DNA of 64,000 nt from Phalacrocorax aristotelis (Eukaryota > Chordata > Aves > Suliformes > Phalacrocoracidae). The notes under the pieces were generated by a model that saw only the letters and a program-made list of their open reading frames with translations, did not search any database and was not told where the DNA came from. Positions 49,901 through 61,900 of the stretch are shown here, piece after piece. The position numbers and the translations under genes are program-made. The DNA is taken from positions 9,372,501-9,436,500 of the forward strand of contig NC_134281.1 in the NCBI RefSeq assembly GCF_949628215.1. The letters run 5' to 3'. Every line of letters starts with the position of its first letter. Within the stretch, counting starts at the first letter, position 1.

Positions 49901-52900
49901 CTGATTTGACCACTGAAACACCAGAGTATGGTAATAAAGTTTTTGCACAAAAGGCGAAGATTTCCAAGACTTTCCCACTGACTCTGTTTTGTAGCAATGA
50001 CAAAAGGTCTAAAGGACTCGGGGAGGGTGGGGGGGAGGGTGCCAGCACAGTGTTTGTGCTGGCTAGGTCTCTGCTTCAAGGGTAACTCAAACAGTGTCAG
50101 AAATAGGCCCTCCTTGGGATTTTTAATGGCAGAACAACTCTGGGAAGAGCTCTGCTCGCCAGGAAACAGCCCCCCCAAAAAGATCCAGTTAGACCCAGGC
50201 TCCAGCTTCACTATAATGGTATTTTGCAGCTCCATAATGTGTGCAAAGTAATAATAAACAATGTGATATTTAGCATCCTTTATAATTGGGTATTCAAGCA
50301 TAGATGGCAAGACAACACTCACCACTGCGCTACAAGAGAAGTGTTGGGGCATGCTGGCCCAGTGTTAGCGGGCTCCCTCCCTCCTACTTGGCACCACGTA
50401 GGCCCCTTACAGTGTTTTTGGGGAGGCAGAAGGAGGCAAAAGAAATCTGCTCTCAGAAAACCCGGGCCCTTTGTCACACGATACTTCTGCTCATCCTGAG
50501 ACACAGCTGAGCTGAGCTTGTTCTGTCTTACACGGCACATTAAGCCTGAGCTGTTAGACAGGAGCTTGGGGCTGTTTTGAAACTGGTTTCCATAAGCCCA
50601 CATTGGGCTGCTCAGAGCCTTATCTAAAGCAGGGCTCTGCTGGGTTCTGAAACAGGTTGTAGGGTTTGTTTGGGATAATTCCAGGTACAGAAGAACCCAA
50701 AATGATTACAAAGCAAACACAGTTTCACTTTCTGAGTCCACCTAAGACTATGACTAACGTAAAAATGACACTGAGCAAAATGTATTTGGCCTCAGATGCC
50801 AACTGAAACTTCATCCCTGGAAGTTTAAATATTCCGATCCGGTTCCCTAGACCACTGAAGCCCATCCACTCCATGCAAGAATGGACATCAATCCTAACAG
50901 GTGTCCTGTAGCTGAGTAACTCCTTGTACAACCTGCACATAAATGGGAGAAAAGAGATGACATACTCATCATGAACTATGGTGGGGCCATCCCTTGTTAA
51001 GGCCTCTTCCTTGATTACATTGATAAGTTCAAAGGTACTGCTTATGGGAGCATCTGGGTTTGGCCATTTAGGACACTGAAAGTGGCGGACTTCCAGAACG
51101 TAGTCATCCTGCAATGAAAAACCAGCCTGGGCATTAGCTACTTTAGTTTCACATTTATCCACTCCAGGTAGAAAGAGGGAAGAGCCTCGCTACAAACTGA
51201 AGAGATACTTTCTTCTTTCAAAGAGTTTGTATAGAATGAAGAAGACAGACGCACAGCTCTAGCACCTCTGTAATGAATGCGCTAGAATAATGCAACTTTA
51301 ACAAAATGTTCAAATGATAGATTTTGTATGTGAGTTGAGGGCTTCTATCCACATAAACCTCCTCTCAGATCCCTTACAGCTCAAAAGTCAAACAAGAGAA
51401 GAGCAACCACAGAATTCAAATTTAGAAGGGCTTGCAAAGTACTGTGTTGCAGCAAAATCCAGCTGCAATCCCGACAGCAAACCAGAGGCAGGTTTATAGC
51501 TCAATAGACGTATGCTTAATTAACCCCTTAATTAAGACCCTCAAACAATTAAAATATAAATGCTGAATCTTATAAGCAGAAATAGGACAATAAATCTTGG
51601 TGTAGTTTACAAAGTATAATTCAATCTACTTGTATGATTTAAAAATGAAAACCCAATGTCTTCACTTTCAAATAAGCCACACAATTAATACTACAGTCTC
51701 ATTAGCTAGAGGAATCTGCCTGAAAGTAGATGTGAGAGGGAGAAGGAGCCAATGAGAATACCCTTCCCCTGTAAGCAACACGCATGCACATGCATTTACA
51801 AATAAATCCTTTTCAAAACTGATTCTGAACATTCTTCTTCCATATTTAAATGACATAATAGCATTCTAGGGCAAGAACAAGACCCACATTTGGAGTTTTA
51901 TTTTACCTGGGTAGCTTCAAGGATAAAGTCATGGATGATAATTTGCTCTTCGTTAGAGAGGCACAGTCTGTCTTTGCTGATAAGGGTCACAGTAAAGGCC
52001 TCACAGTTCATGGATTCCTCGCGACTTGGCCAGTACACAAACTCATCTTCTGCCTGAAGGAATGAAACAACACACTACTGCAGCCTTTCAGATATCTTGT
52101 GTGTGACTGAAAAATCCAGTGGATCAAAAACTGGTTTGATAGATAGAAATGATCAGGAACTGACCTTTAAAAACCATTTCTGTCTGAAACAGATTTACTA
52201 TTACAGTAGGCAGCAAGCCTGCCACATCATTCCTTTGTGTGTCCAAACAGGTAATGTCTGCTTTTTTAATTGGCTTCACAGGGAAATGGTTATCTTAGCT
52301 CACTCATACTTACCCTTTGTGTTGTATCCCAGGCTTTATTATCTCCTGCCTACACAGTTTTGCATGAGAGTCAGATATCTGTTTAGAAAAGACACCTCAT
52401 TGACCTTTAGCAATTAATTGCTTATTATTTTTAATTTATATTTATTGTGATCTAATCCAAAACTCAAGGGTATCAGCAAAAGACCTGTGGATCAGGTCTA
52501 GGTAGAAGACTGATGGATACTTATGTAGGGGTTGAATTTTTAGGAGGAGTGAGGAGGAAGGAAGAAACCCAAATATTCTTAGCCTTGAAAAAAACACTGG
52601 CTTAACCTAATGCAAATTCTCCATCAAAATTCCTCTACTGAAGGGGCACTCTCAAATCTCAGTGAGACTGTGAACGGTGGAAGAAGCTCAGTGCCGAAGT
52701 AGCCTAACTGACAGGGTGTAGATAAAACACCATCAAAGCTATACTTTAAAAAATAACTGTGCTTTCCTAATTCACTGCAGAGAAAAGAAATTAGGCTCTG
52801 TCATCACATATATGCAAAGCTTGTTTCTCCTCCTGGCTTCAGGGATCTGCTGTCCCTGCAGCTTAAGCACAGAAGCTACCCTGTCAGCCTGAATGGCACT

Positions 52901-55900
52901 GCACGCCTGTGTCTCTGAACAACCCGTGTTTTACTCATGAGAAAACATGAGGTACGAGACCACTTCATCCCGCTGTGGCCATGAGCACGTCTTTAAAACC
53001 ACGGTTATTTCTATGGGCCTGAAGCCTTGATGTATGCTATATGCAAGATACTGGTAAGATTTGGGCCTTAAATGTTTATTCTGAAAATGGGACTTAGGGT
53101 GCTAAGTCCTCTGAGTGCCTTGAAAATTCTGCCCTCAGCGTGCAGAGGCCAGCAAGCAGTGCAACATTGCTGAACGCTGGGGAAGTGACCTGTCCTGCCA
53201 ACTGACTGGTCCTTGTGCAGCAGTAGCGTGCATTATCATCTCGTCCTTTGGCATTACACTTGCAGCATCGTGCCAGTCTCGGTCCCATGCCACCCCTCCT
53301 TGCCAGCCAACAACCCACACCAAACACAGAGTCAATGCACAGATGCTACTGCCCTGCTGGCCAGCCTCCACCCCGGGAACAGTGAAGGTGAAAGCAGGGA
53401 CCAGGCATCCTTGCAAAGGATGGGGCCAAGTCCAGCGTTCCTCCTTTACCCTTTAATCACTATTGTTCTGCAGAGCTATTTCATGTACTTGTAAAGACAA
53501 GATCAGCCTCTTCATTTCCACCTGACACACTTCCATTTCATTAGTGCTTTCTGATTCGATTGGATTTCTCTGAACGCTCTTCGCCTTGCAGTGCCTGCAA
53601 TCCCTTTCATTGTGCCGCACACAGGAAGCATATCGACTGTTGCCTCTTTAGTAGCCCCTCATGACTGCTCTTTTCCTGCTGTAATGAAGGTGGTTTCTCT
53701 CCCACTCTCAGCTACAATCGTCTATTCACCTCAGTGATGCGTGCATGAAAAACGAACCATTTAGTTCTTAATCCTTTTCAACGTGCCCTCTTGAGACGTG
53801 CTAATAAATCTGGAAGTAGTGATTAGCACTTCACCTGTGTCTCCTCTCTCTCATTATTTCCACTTCTGTTAACATAAATGTTTGCTTTTAAATTTCATCA
53901 AAAATATCCACAGCTGTTGTCTTGCATGACCCGAGCCTTAAGCCGCCTGGGCAAACAAGCAACTACCCTACTTTCCCTGCTTCATATTTCTGCTCCTCTC
54001 AAAGGCCTCAACTGGGTGGCCCTGGCCACTCAGTAACCTCAGCGCCTTGCCTCACACCAGCCAGGCAGCCCTCAGGAGCTTCGCAGAGGTCGCCATCACC
54101 AGCACACTGTCTGTGAGCACTGTGGTCCATCCAGCTCAGCATGTCTTTCCCAGGGGCGAAGGCAGAAGGGGAGAGCAAAAAACCAAGCCCCACATTGTGG
54201 AACTTGTCTTTTTATAACAAGCTTACGGCAAAGTTTGAGAAGGTGGCTCAAAAATTGGCTTTGTTTTCAACCAGAAAATAGCCACAGCATACAACTAAGT
54301 GACCCTACGCTGGTGCCCAGCCGGGCTAAGTGACTGCAGTACCATGCAGGGACGGACACGCTCGACTCACCAGGCTCTGGTTGTCTGGCAGCATGACGAT
54401 GATCTGTGCATTGTGATCCCAGATCATTCGCCAGAAATCTTTAGTTGTGTGTGGCAGCGGATGTTGGGTTATGATGAACTCGTTACTCCTGTAGTAGCCC
54501 TTTTGCAGAAAAACAAACCACACAGTTACTTACTGCCTTCAATACTTTTAAAGTATTAATTTCATCTTCGGGGACACATAATGACCCTATTTAATTTTAT
54601 TCCACAATATTTTCACACAGACTATAATTTTATAACTCCATTTCCATTCTGCAGAGTCCCTGTTGTTTTCATTTACTCTAAATCCCAGTATTTATTTGAC
54701 TGTATCTCATGAAAATACACATTCCATCTAAATGCATCTTGTATTTAATTTTTTTAGGCAACAATCTTTAATAAAACACAGTTAATAGCTTTACATTATG
54801 GGGAAGGTGTTAAAATCTCATCTGTTAATACACAGCCATTACATACAGAATTAAGACAATTATAGGCATCTGGTATTTAGCACCTTCGAATTGATTTTAC
54901 TTTGTAATTAGGTGTTGGCTTCCTCACCATGATATAAGAGGCATTAATGTAATCTGTTCCCTTCATTCCAGGCAGTGGTGCCAAGCCCACTCTAGCACGC
55001 TCAGCTATAAGATTGAAAAAAAAAACACATAGAGAGAAAAAAAAAGATCAAAGGTTGGTCATGGCCCAATGCAAAAAGTAAGAATTTCTCCAACGTTAAC
55101 AAACCAAACACTGTGCAGCTCCCATCTCCCACAGGAGCAGGCCAGCACTTTAACTGCGTTAAAGCATTGCCTGCTAACACAGGATATAAAAGAGAATGTT
55201 GCACAATATTCCCACAAGGACAAAGTAATTTCAGGAATCAAATTTTACTATAGCAAAGATTTTCACAGCAGGCTGAATTACCAAATAACAGTATATGCAG
55301 TGATAACAGGGGATTTCAGGTAATTCTTGACTGTAGTGCTCCATTTGTCTCCAGCAGCACACAAACCCAGCTGATTTATTTTGTTTTCCCTACCACTCCA
55401 TAGCACTGCCATCACTCCCTCCTCCCAGCTGGAGGGTGAGAGAACCTCCAGAGACAAAACCTTCCCTAACAGGTAACCACCCAGAAGTGCGTGTGTGCTC
55501 TTCAGCAGATCTACACTTCTCCGTGTTTGAGGGCTGGGTTCAACAACACCCTCAAACGAACGGACAGGCCCCAAGCGCCAAACTGAAATCACTGCAGCTA
55601 CGTGACACAAAGTGCGAGTCATACAGACCGTTTCTGCCCTGTCCGCATTTGTTTCTAAGATATATCCTGATGACTTCCCTTTTTATGAACAAACTTCCTG
55701 ATGGACCGTATCTGCACCATTATTACTTTGTGCTAGCTTGGCCGTCATCTGTCCTGTATGTCCCATACTCTAGGAAATGTGATGGGAATGACATTGTGCC
55801 CGTTCTTGGTCTGGTGCAAATTCATACTGCTTAGCCACCATTCATATTACTGACTGTGGATATCTGTCCTTGTGTACTAAATACCCTCAAATCTGGGCAA

Positions 55901-58900
55901 GACTCATATGCAGAAATTGAGTGTAGCAGCTGAATTACAACTTGTGCCAATCACACTGGGAGACCTCAGCTGAGCTGCGAATGGTATCGAAGTAATTCTC
56001 TCAGTATTCATAGATTTATCCTCTACCTAATTATTCAAATTCTTAAGCACTTCAAATTAACATTTCACTTGGACGGTATATCTGGCTGACACTGTAACTA
56101 TTTTCTTTTGTTCAGTTTCACAGGGTAATTCTGAAAGACAAGACAACTTGGTCTGAACAAAAGATTACATTTCTCCTTCCTAGTGGCTATGCCTTTTCAT
56201 GCATAACACCGGGAGAATTCAGTACAAAAAGTTATGCTAGGCAGTAATCAAACCAAAGATGTGATCTTACATGGCACAACTGATGAGTTCCTGTTCTTCT
56301 CTTTGTTGCAGTCTTTCTGAGCACTGAAGCATTCCACGTATTTTGCATTACACTGTGTAACCAGCTGAAAGAGAATAAAGTGGTAAGTCAGTCCTCACAG
56401 CGCTCTAAATGAAAAGAGGAGGTTTCTTTGCCAACTCCTGCAAAGATGCATCAGTAGAAGAATAAACTGCATTGTTAAACTTGTTTAAAGTACTCAAGAT
56501 GCCAATGGAAACCATCCTTTTCATACAACATGTTTAATGGATAAAAAGATCTCTGCAACTCTCAGCTCCGAAACATCCTGAAAATGAAGTTCCATCAAAA
56601 TGTATTTTCACAGAACACTACGTTTATCTTTGAGAATATATTTCAAAGACTTGCAGATATATTCAGTCAGAAGCAGTCACAAGGAAGAAAAGCTAGCAAA
56701 GTAAAACAACAACAAAACTTTATGTTTTCTTCTAAAACAAAAGCCAGATCATTCCTGTAGCAGGTCTTTTTCTGGCCTTGGGGGAACCCACCACGCTGGC
56801 ATCTGAGAACTGAGGCCACGGGTTACATTCTCTGGTCTGCCAAGTTCACTCTGGGCTGCTTATGAGGCACAAAGAAAACTCAGGGAGGGATATTTGTATT
56901 TGAATGTTCCCCAAGTGTGTGTGGAAACTCTACCAGAGCAAAGAGGGTAAAAGTGGCTTTTTCATCTCCGGCACTAGCAACTCATTACTCAGCGCAATCT
57001 TACTCTGAGATGGTTGAATGTAAGGTACTGTACTGGGGCATGAGCACAAGTTATTTTCTGCCTGTTCTGTGGTAGCGGCAGAAACGAGAAAAAGATTTAA
57101 TAATTGCTGCTTGTCACGTCCCAGTTTCAAATGCACTCTAAACGAGATAGCACTCAACTCATCTATGTACTGGCAGAAGCCCCATTAGAAGCTATGGGGT
57201 TTCTAAATACCTGTGAAAGGTTGGCAGAGAAAGTAATTTCTGAAAATGGCACTTAAGTTTTTGAAACTTTGCCATGAGTCATCAGAAAACATCTTTATAC
57301 CTATAATTTAGTACTGTTTCTAAAAGTACAACACTTTTTATTAATAAGAAATATTTTCTCCTGCTGCATTTTGTGTGCGTGTGTGTGCACTCGCGCTTGT
57401 TTCTTTAACTTAGTAATTAAGCATCTGGAATGTCTTGACTGATGGAGAAGTACTGAGATTTCTACAAGCAAATTCAGAGAAGAGCCTGTTCTTTTTTTGA
57501 ATAGCTTGGCACCTGGTATGATTTAACAGTTTCAGTTCCTTAGGTAGTTATTAACTGAGTGAGTTTAGCTGTGAAAACAGATGTCACGTATAATCTTCTT
57601 ATGATACATAGTCTCACAAAATACTTCTAAATGCATTCAAATAAAATGCAATCAGAAAATCTTAGGTTTCAAATAGGAGATCTGGGCAAAAAAAAAAAAA
57701 TTACTTTGGCCAGGATGAAAGCAGCTATGGCACAGCAGGGAAAAGCAGCAAGCTTAGTTATTAGCAATGAGAAAGGCATATTGTGTTTCCTGGTCTTAAA
57801 ACATTTGTAATTCTTTCTCCAGAGCTGAAATAGTAGGTGGTGCTAAGAACCTAATTTTGTGTCTTTCTCCATATATATGCATGAAAGCCACAATTTGGAG
57901 GAAGACTTCCAGCCAAGCTAACCACAGACTCAGGAAAATCCAAGTCCCCTTGGGAAACAGGGAGACCAGCAGCACACTCCAAACCAGGGTCCATGTCCCC
58001 CTTCTCACCTCTGACTTTAAGAGTGTTAGTGCTGATTTCCAGCAGTGTAGCTAAGACTGAGGACCAAACTTCTCAAGATGCTGTGCTAATCAAGTGTTCT
58101 TGTTTGGTACCTTATCTATGACAACTGACAGTGAAGACAGGCCATACAAAAGACAGTAGGGAAATTAAGTCCCTCTGGATGTCAGTGATAAGCCTTACCT
58201 TGAACTGTTTTTCTAGTCGTGTCTTCCCTCCTATGCCAGGTATGAGGATGCTGTTAACATAACTATGCAGCTGGTTTGCAGATACTTCAGTCTCCTTCCC
58301 AAGGATGGCTTCCAACAAGGCATCATGAATAAAAATGTACTGCTCCTAGAAAAACAACAGCATGTCACGTAGGCGCTTGGAATAAACTAAACAGCTGATT
58401 TTAACTGAGGGGTAGAGCACACGAAAGGAAAGGGTGTGCAAAACAAGCCACCCAGGCAAATACTGCCAAATCCAGAATAAACATTTACAAGTGTAGCACA
58501 TACAACTGAGTAAGTGAAACACAACATCTGAAGTTTCTTGTCTAGAAAAAGAGAGACATTCCAGGGCAAAAAATGCCTGGTGGTATATTCAGTTTTCACA
58601 GGGATATAACTGAAAAATCCATTTTCTTTTTGATTACAACATAAAAATGAATATGGCTTTAAATTCAACCCCACTGCAATCTTTACCTCTGTCTGGACGA
58701 GGTAGTTGCGCTGTGTCCTGATATGTTTCAGGAAACCCAGGACATTAACTGTGCTTTTGTCTTTTATCTGTTGCAGCATACTGTCTATCACAATGTAGGT
58801 ACCAGTTCTCCCAACACCAGCACTATAGAAGACATAAGAGAAACCCATGAAATACAGCCGGACCAAAGTAAATGTTCACAACCGCAGAACAGAATTAAGC

Positions 58901-61900
58901 AAATAGTCCTGTTCACAGACTTTCATTTCCCTGCTAGCCCCAACCATGAAAGTTTCTAAACAAAATATTTTGAGTTTCTGGGAATTTTACCAGAAGCGTC
59001 CCAATCTGACACTTGGCTGTCCTGTCTGCACCGCTTTTGTTACTGGTGTTGGCTAGAAAAAGCTGTACAGAGATCCACCCTATGCCAAACTGCTGCTATC
59101 CTGGACCACCAAGGTTGCTCCACACTGTGGGGCTGCCCTGGTTGGCTTCAGTCTTGAGGTATGGTTTAAGCTTCACAGTGGAGCTGTAATCCTGCTCTGG
59201 AAATGCAAGTCGTACCAGCACTATGGAAAGGCATAAGAGGGGGGCTAATCCTGCGGAGGCAGGACTCCTTGAAGGCGAGGAGGATGGTCCTGAGCCCAGC
59301 AGAGAAGGTGGAGAGGGGAACTCTTCAGAGCTTCTCAATTTCTGCTCAGGAAGGAGCTCTAACCCCCATCATCTTCTCCTCTTTGCTATGGTGCTGTACA
59401 GCCCCCTCACACACAGTGATGAAGACCACATCCCTTAACTCATTTAAGGGAAATCCTCTGTCAGCTGCAAGTGCTGGTGAATATAAGTGTGGTTTGGCAG
59501 CAATTGTGTGCCTGGGTGTCCGTCTATTCACATGGTTGGTTGCCAGCAGAGGTAATCCTGCCTTGCTTATGCACTGAATGGGCAAGCTACAAACAAGTTT
59601 CGAACAAGGAACTGCACAACCACATCAGTGCAATGTGCAGCAACTCAGTATCATGACAGAGGGTTTTGCTAATGCAACTGGGAAGCTTTAGCATTGGAGC
59701 TGTCTTAAGACATAGGCAAAGCAAGCTCATGTCTACCTGCACTCCATGGGGCTGGTACTCTCCTTCTGTGTTAATAACTTGTGGCGTTTGTCTTAGCTGG
59801 CATGTAAGAGCACACGTGGTGCACTAAGTATGCTTGCCCTGAAGTAGTTAATCACACCCATCGTACCTGCAGTGCACCACCACTGGTCCCATGTCCGGGG
59901 TTCTGGCTGCGGAGGATCTCCTAACGAAGGTTAGCACAGGCAGAGCGTACTCCGGCACACCCATGTCAGGCCACTGAGTGTAGTGATACTGAATAACCGT
60001 TCTCTCGTTCTGCCGCCCTTTGGGGTTTCCCTTCTGACCCTGCGTGCAAAGTGTGTGCAGAAAGAAGAGAAAAATTAGGGAAGAGAAGCATAGAAAGATA
60101 TTCGATCCTACTGGCTTGCTCAGCTAAAAAAGCGCTGGACTCTAACAGAAGAAATCTTCTGCAGCTCTGCCTTCTGCTAGGTGGAGACAGAGTTCAAGGA
60201 AAAATACATGTGGATACAGGTAATAACAGCAATAACTGTGACACCAAAGCAGCAGTGAACTTGAGAAAAAGAAATACAGACTAAACCTTTCATCAGGTTC
60301 CTTGTAATCCTGACTTTGCTTATTTATTTCCCATCCACCTGCTACTTCAAGTTGCGTATGCAAATGCTGAGTTTTGCTCCTGGGTGCCTTGCATCCTACA
60401 GGAGCCAGAAGGCATCTGGATGAGAACAGTGAAGGCTTTACTCACCTTTTTCACCTTTGTGTTCCTGACTGTGAAGCGGCGCACAGTGTAGCAGGCATGT
60501 ATGTTTGTGCTCTTCAGCGTGACGATTATGTTGCCGTACTCCTCGCTGTTCTCTGACGGCCAGTACTGATCGCATTTTCTCTGAACAAAGACATAGTTGG
60601 GTGTGTTGGTTAAGGGTTTCAGCTGCTTCTTTACATTTGTGTCATGGCTAGCTATGTATCCCTCTGTTATGTTTGTTATATATTATACATAAATATATAT
60701 TACCCCAAAATGTTTAAAAACAAATTCTGCCCGTGTGATTCAGGGAAGTGGTAAGGAGCAACTGCTAACAAACTAGAAAATCTCTTACTCTTCCTTTTTC
60801 AACAAGGTTTGTGATCATGACAATGATTCCAGTATTTTGTTCCCAAATCATCCTCCAGAAATCTTCAAAGGTGGACTTTAAAGGTCCCTGGGTAGCAATG
60901 TAGGCTTTTGCTTTGTTGTAACCCTTCAAAGAAAACCATAATGCCAAGTGAGATGAAAGCAGTATCATGGCAGACATATTAATATTTTAAAGGTAACAGA
61001 GAAATGTGCCTTTCTCATTCAGAATAGTAAGAAATTTGTAGCAAAATTATCAGGTGAGGTTGGAAAACACAACCACTTCACAAGTTGCAACACTTGCTCC
61101 TTGTGGAAGGATTCAGAGTTAGAGAAGAAAAAAACAATTCAAACAACTTACATCGACATAATTAGCATTAATGTAGTCACTGTGCTTAGAATCTTTTCCT
61201 GGTAAAGGCCTTAGCTTCACCCTGCTGTGATCATCTGCAGGATGAAAAACAGAGCAGAGAAGCATTAAGAAAACACAGTGTAGCCCTGCAGGTAAACATC
61301 CCATTGCCTAGGTATCAGAGTAGCCCTTATTAATACACAGAAGAAATTGGCCTTGGTTTGGAGTCAAGGCAGAGGTAGGGGTACCTGTTCTTGGTCATCT
61401 GCTCATGGTAGCAGGTCTGCAGGCTTCACATCCCTTAAAGTACATGGTTCGTGCTGGGACAGCTTCTCTTTAAAGGGCACTGGAGCCTCAGGAGCACAGT
61501 CTCTAGGATCATCCACATCACACAGTGTAGTGTGATTCAAAGAGCCAGGGCACCCCACAGGGCTGTGTAACACCATGCGGAGACACCGGCTCAGCTCTTG
61601 CAGGCAGTGAAGCTGGCTTTGCTTTGCTCAGTGTCTGAGCTCATTACTCTCCACTCGGTGCTGGGCTCAGACAGCTCTACTGGCTCTGGGAGCTGAGTGA
61701 ATGACCTCATTCCTTCACCAACCTCATCACAACAAGAGGATAGACTTTAGGTCACACTCCTTAGCTCCTCTTTTTGTTCCACCCAAATGCTCGACTTCAG
61801 TTTAAATTAGAAAAAAAATTGCAGTCCTTCTCCTACTCCTAGGCAGCAGCATTGGGCTGGGTGCTGTTTCCAGCGTGTGCAGAGATGAGACATGTGGGCT

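Noticed and set aside
50725-50965. Extension of the PTPRG D2 exon beyond the GTATGT donor
   Set aside because: The next exon completes the split Glu codon and continues YGAVSAG exactly, so the extension is intron read-through.
59868-60039. Apparent 2-nt frameshift in the WPD-loop exon on a first reading
   Set aside because: Rechecking the bases at 59995-60010 gave the full 173-nt exon with intact frame.
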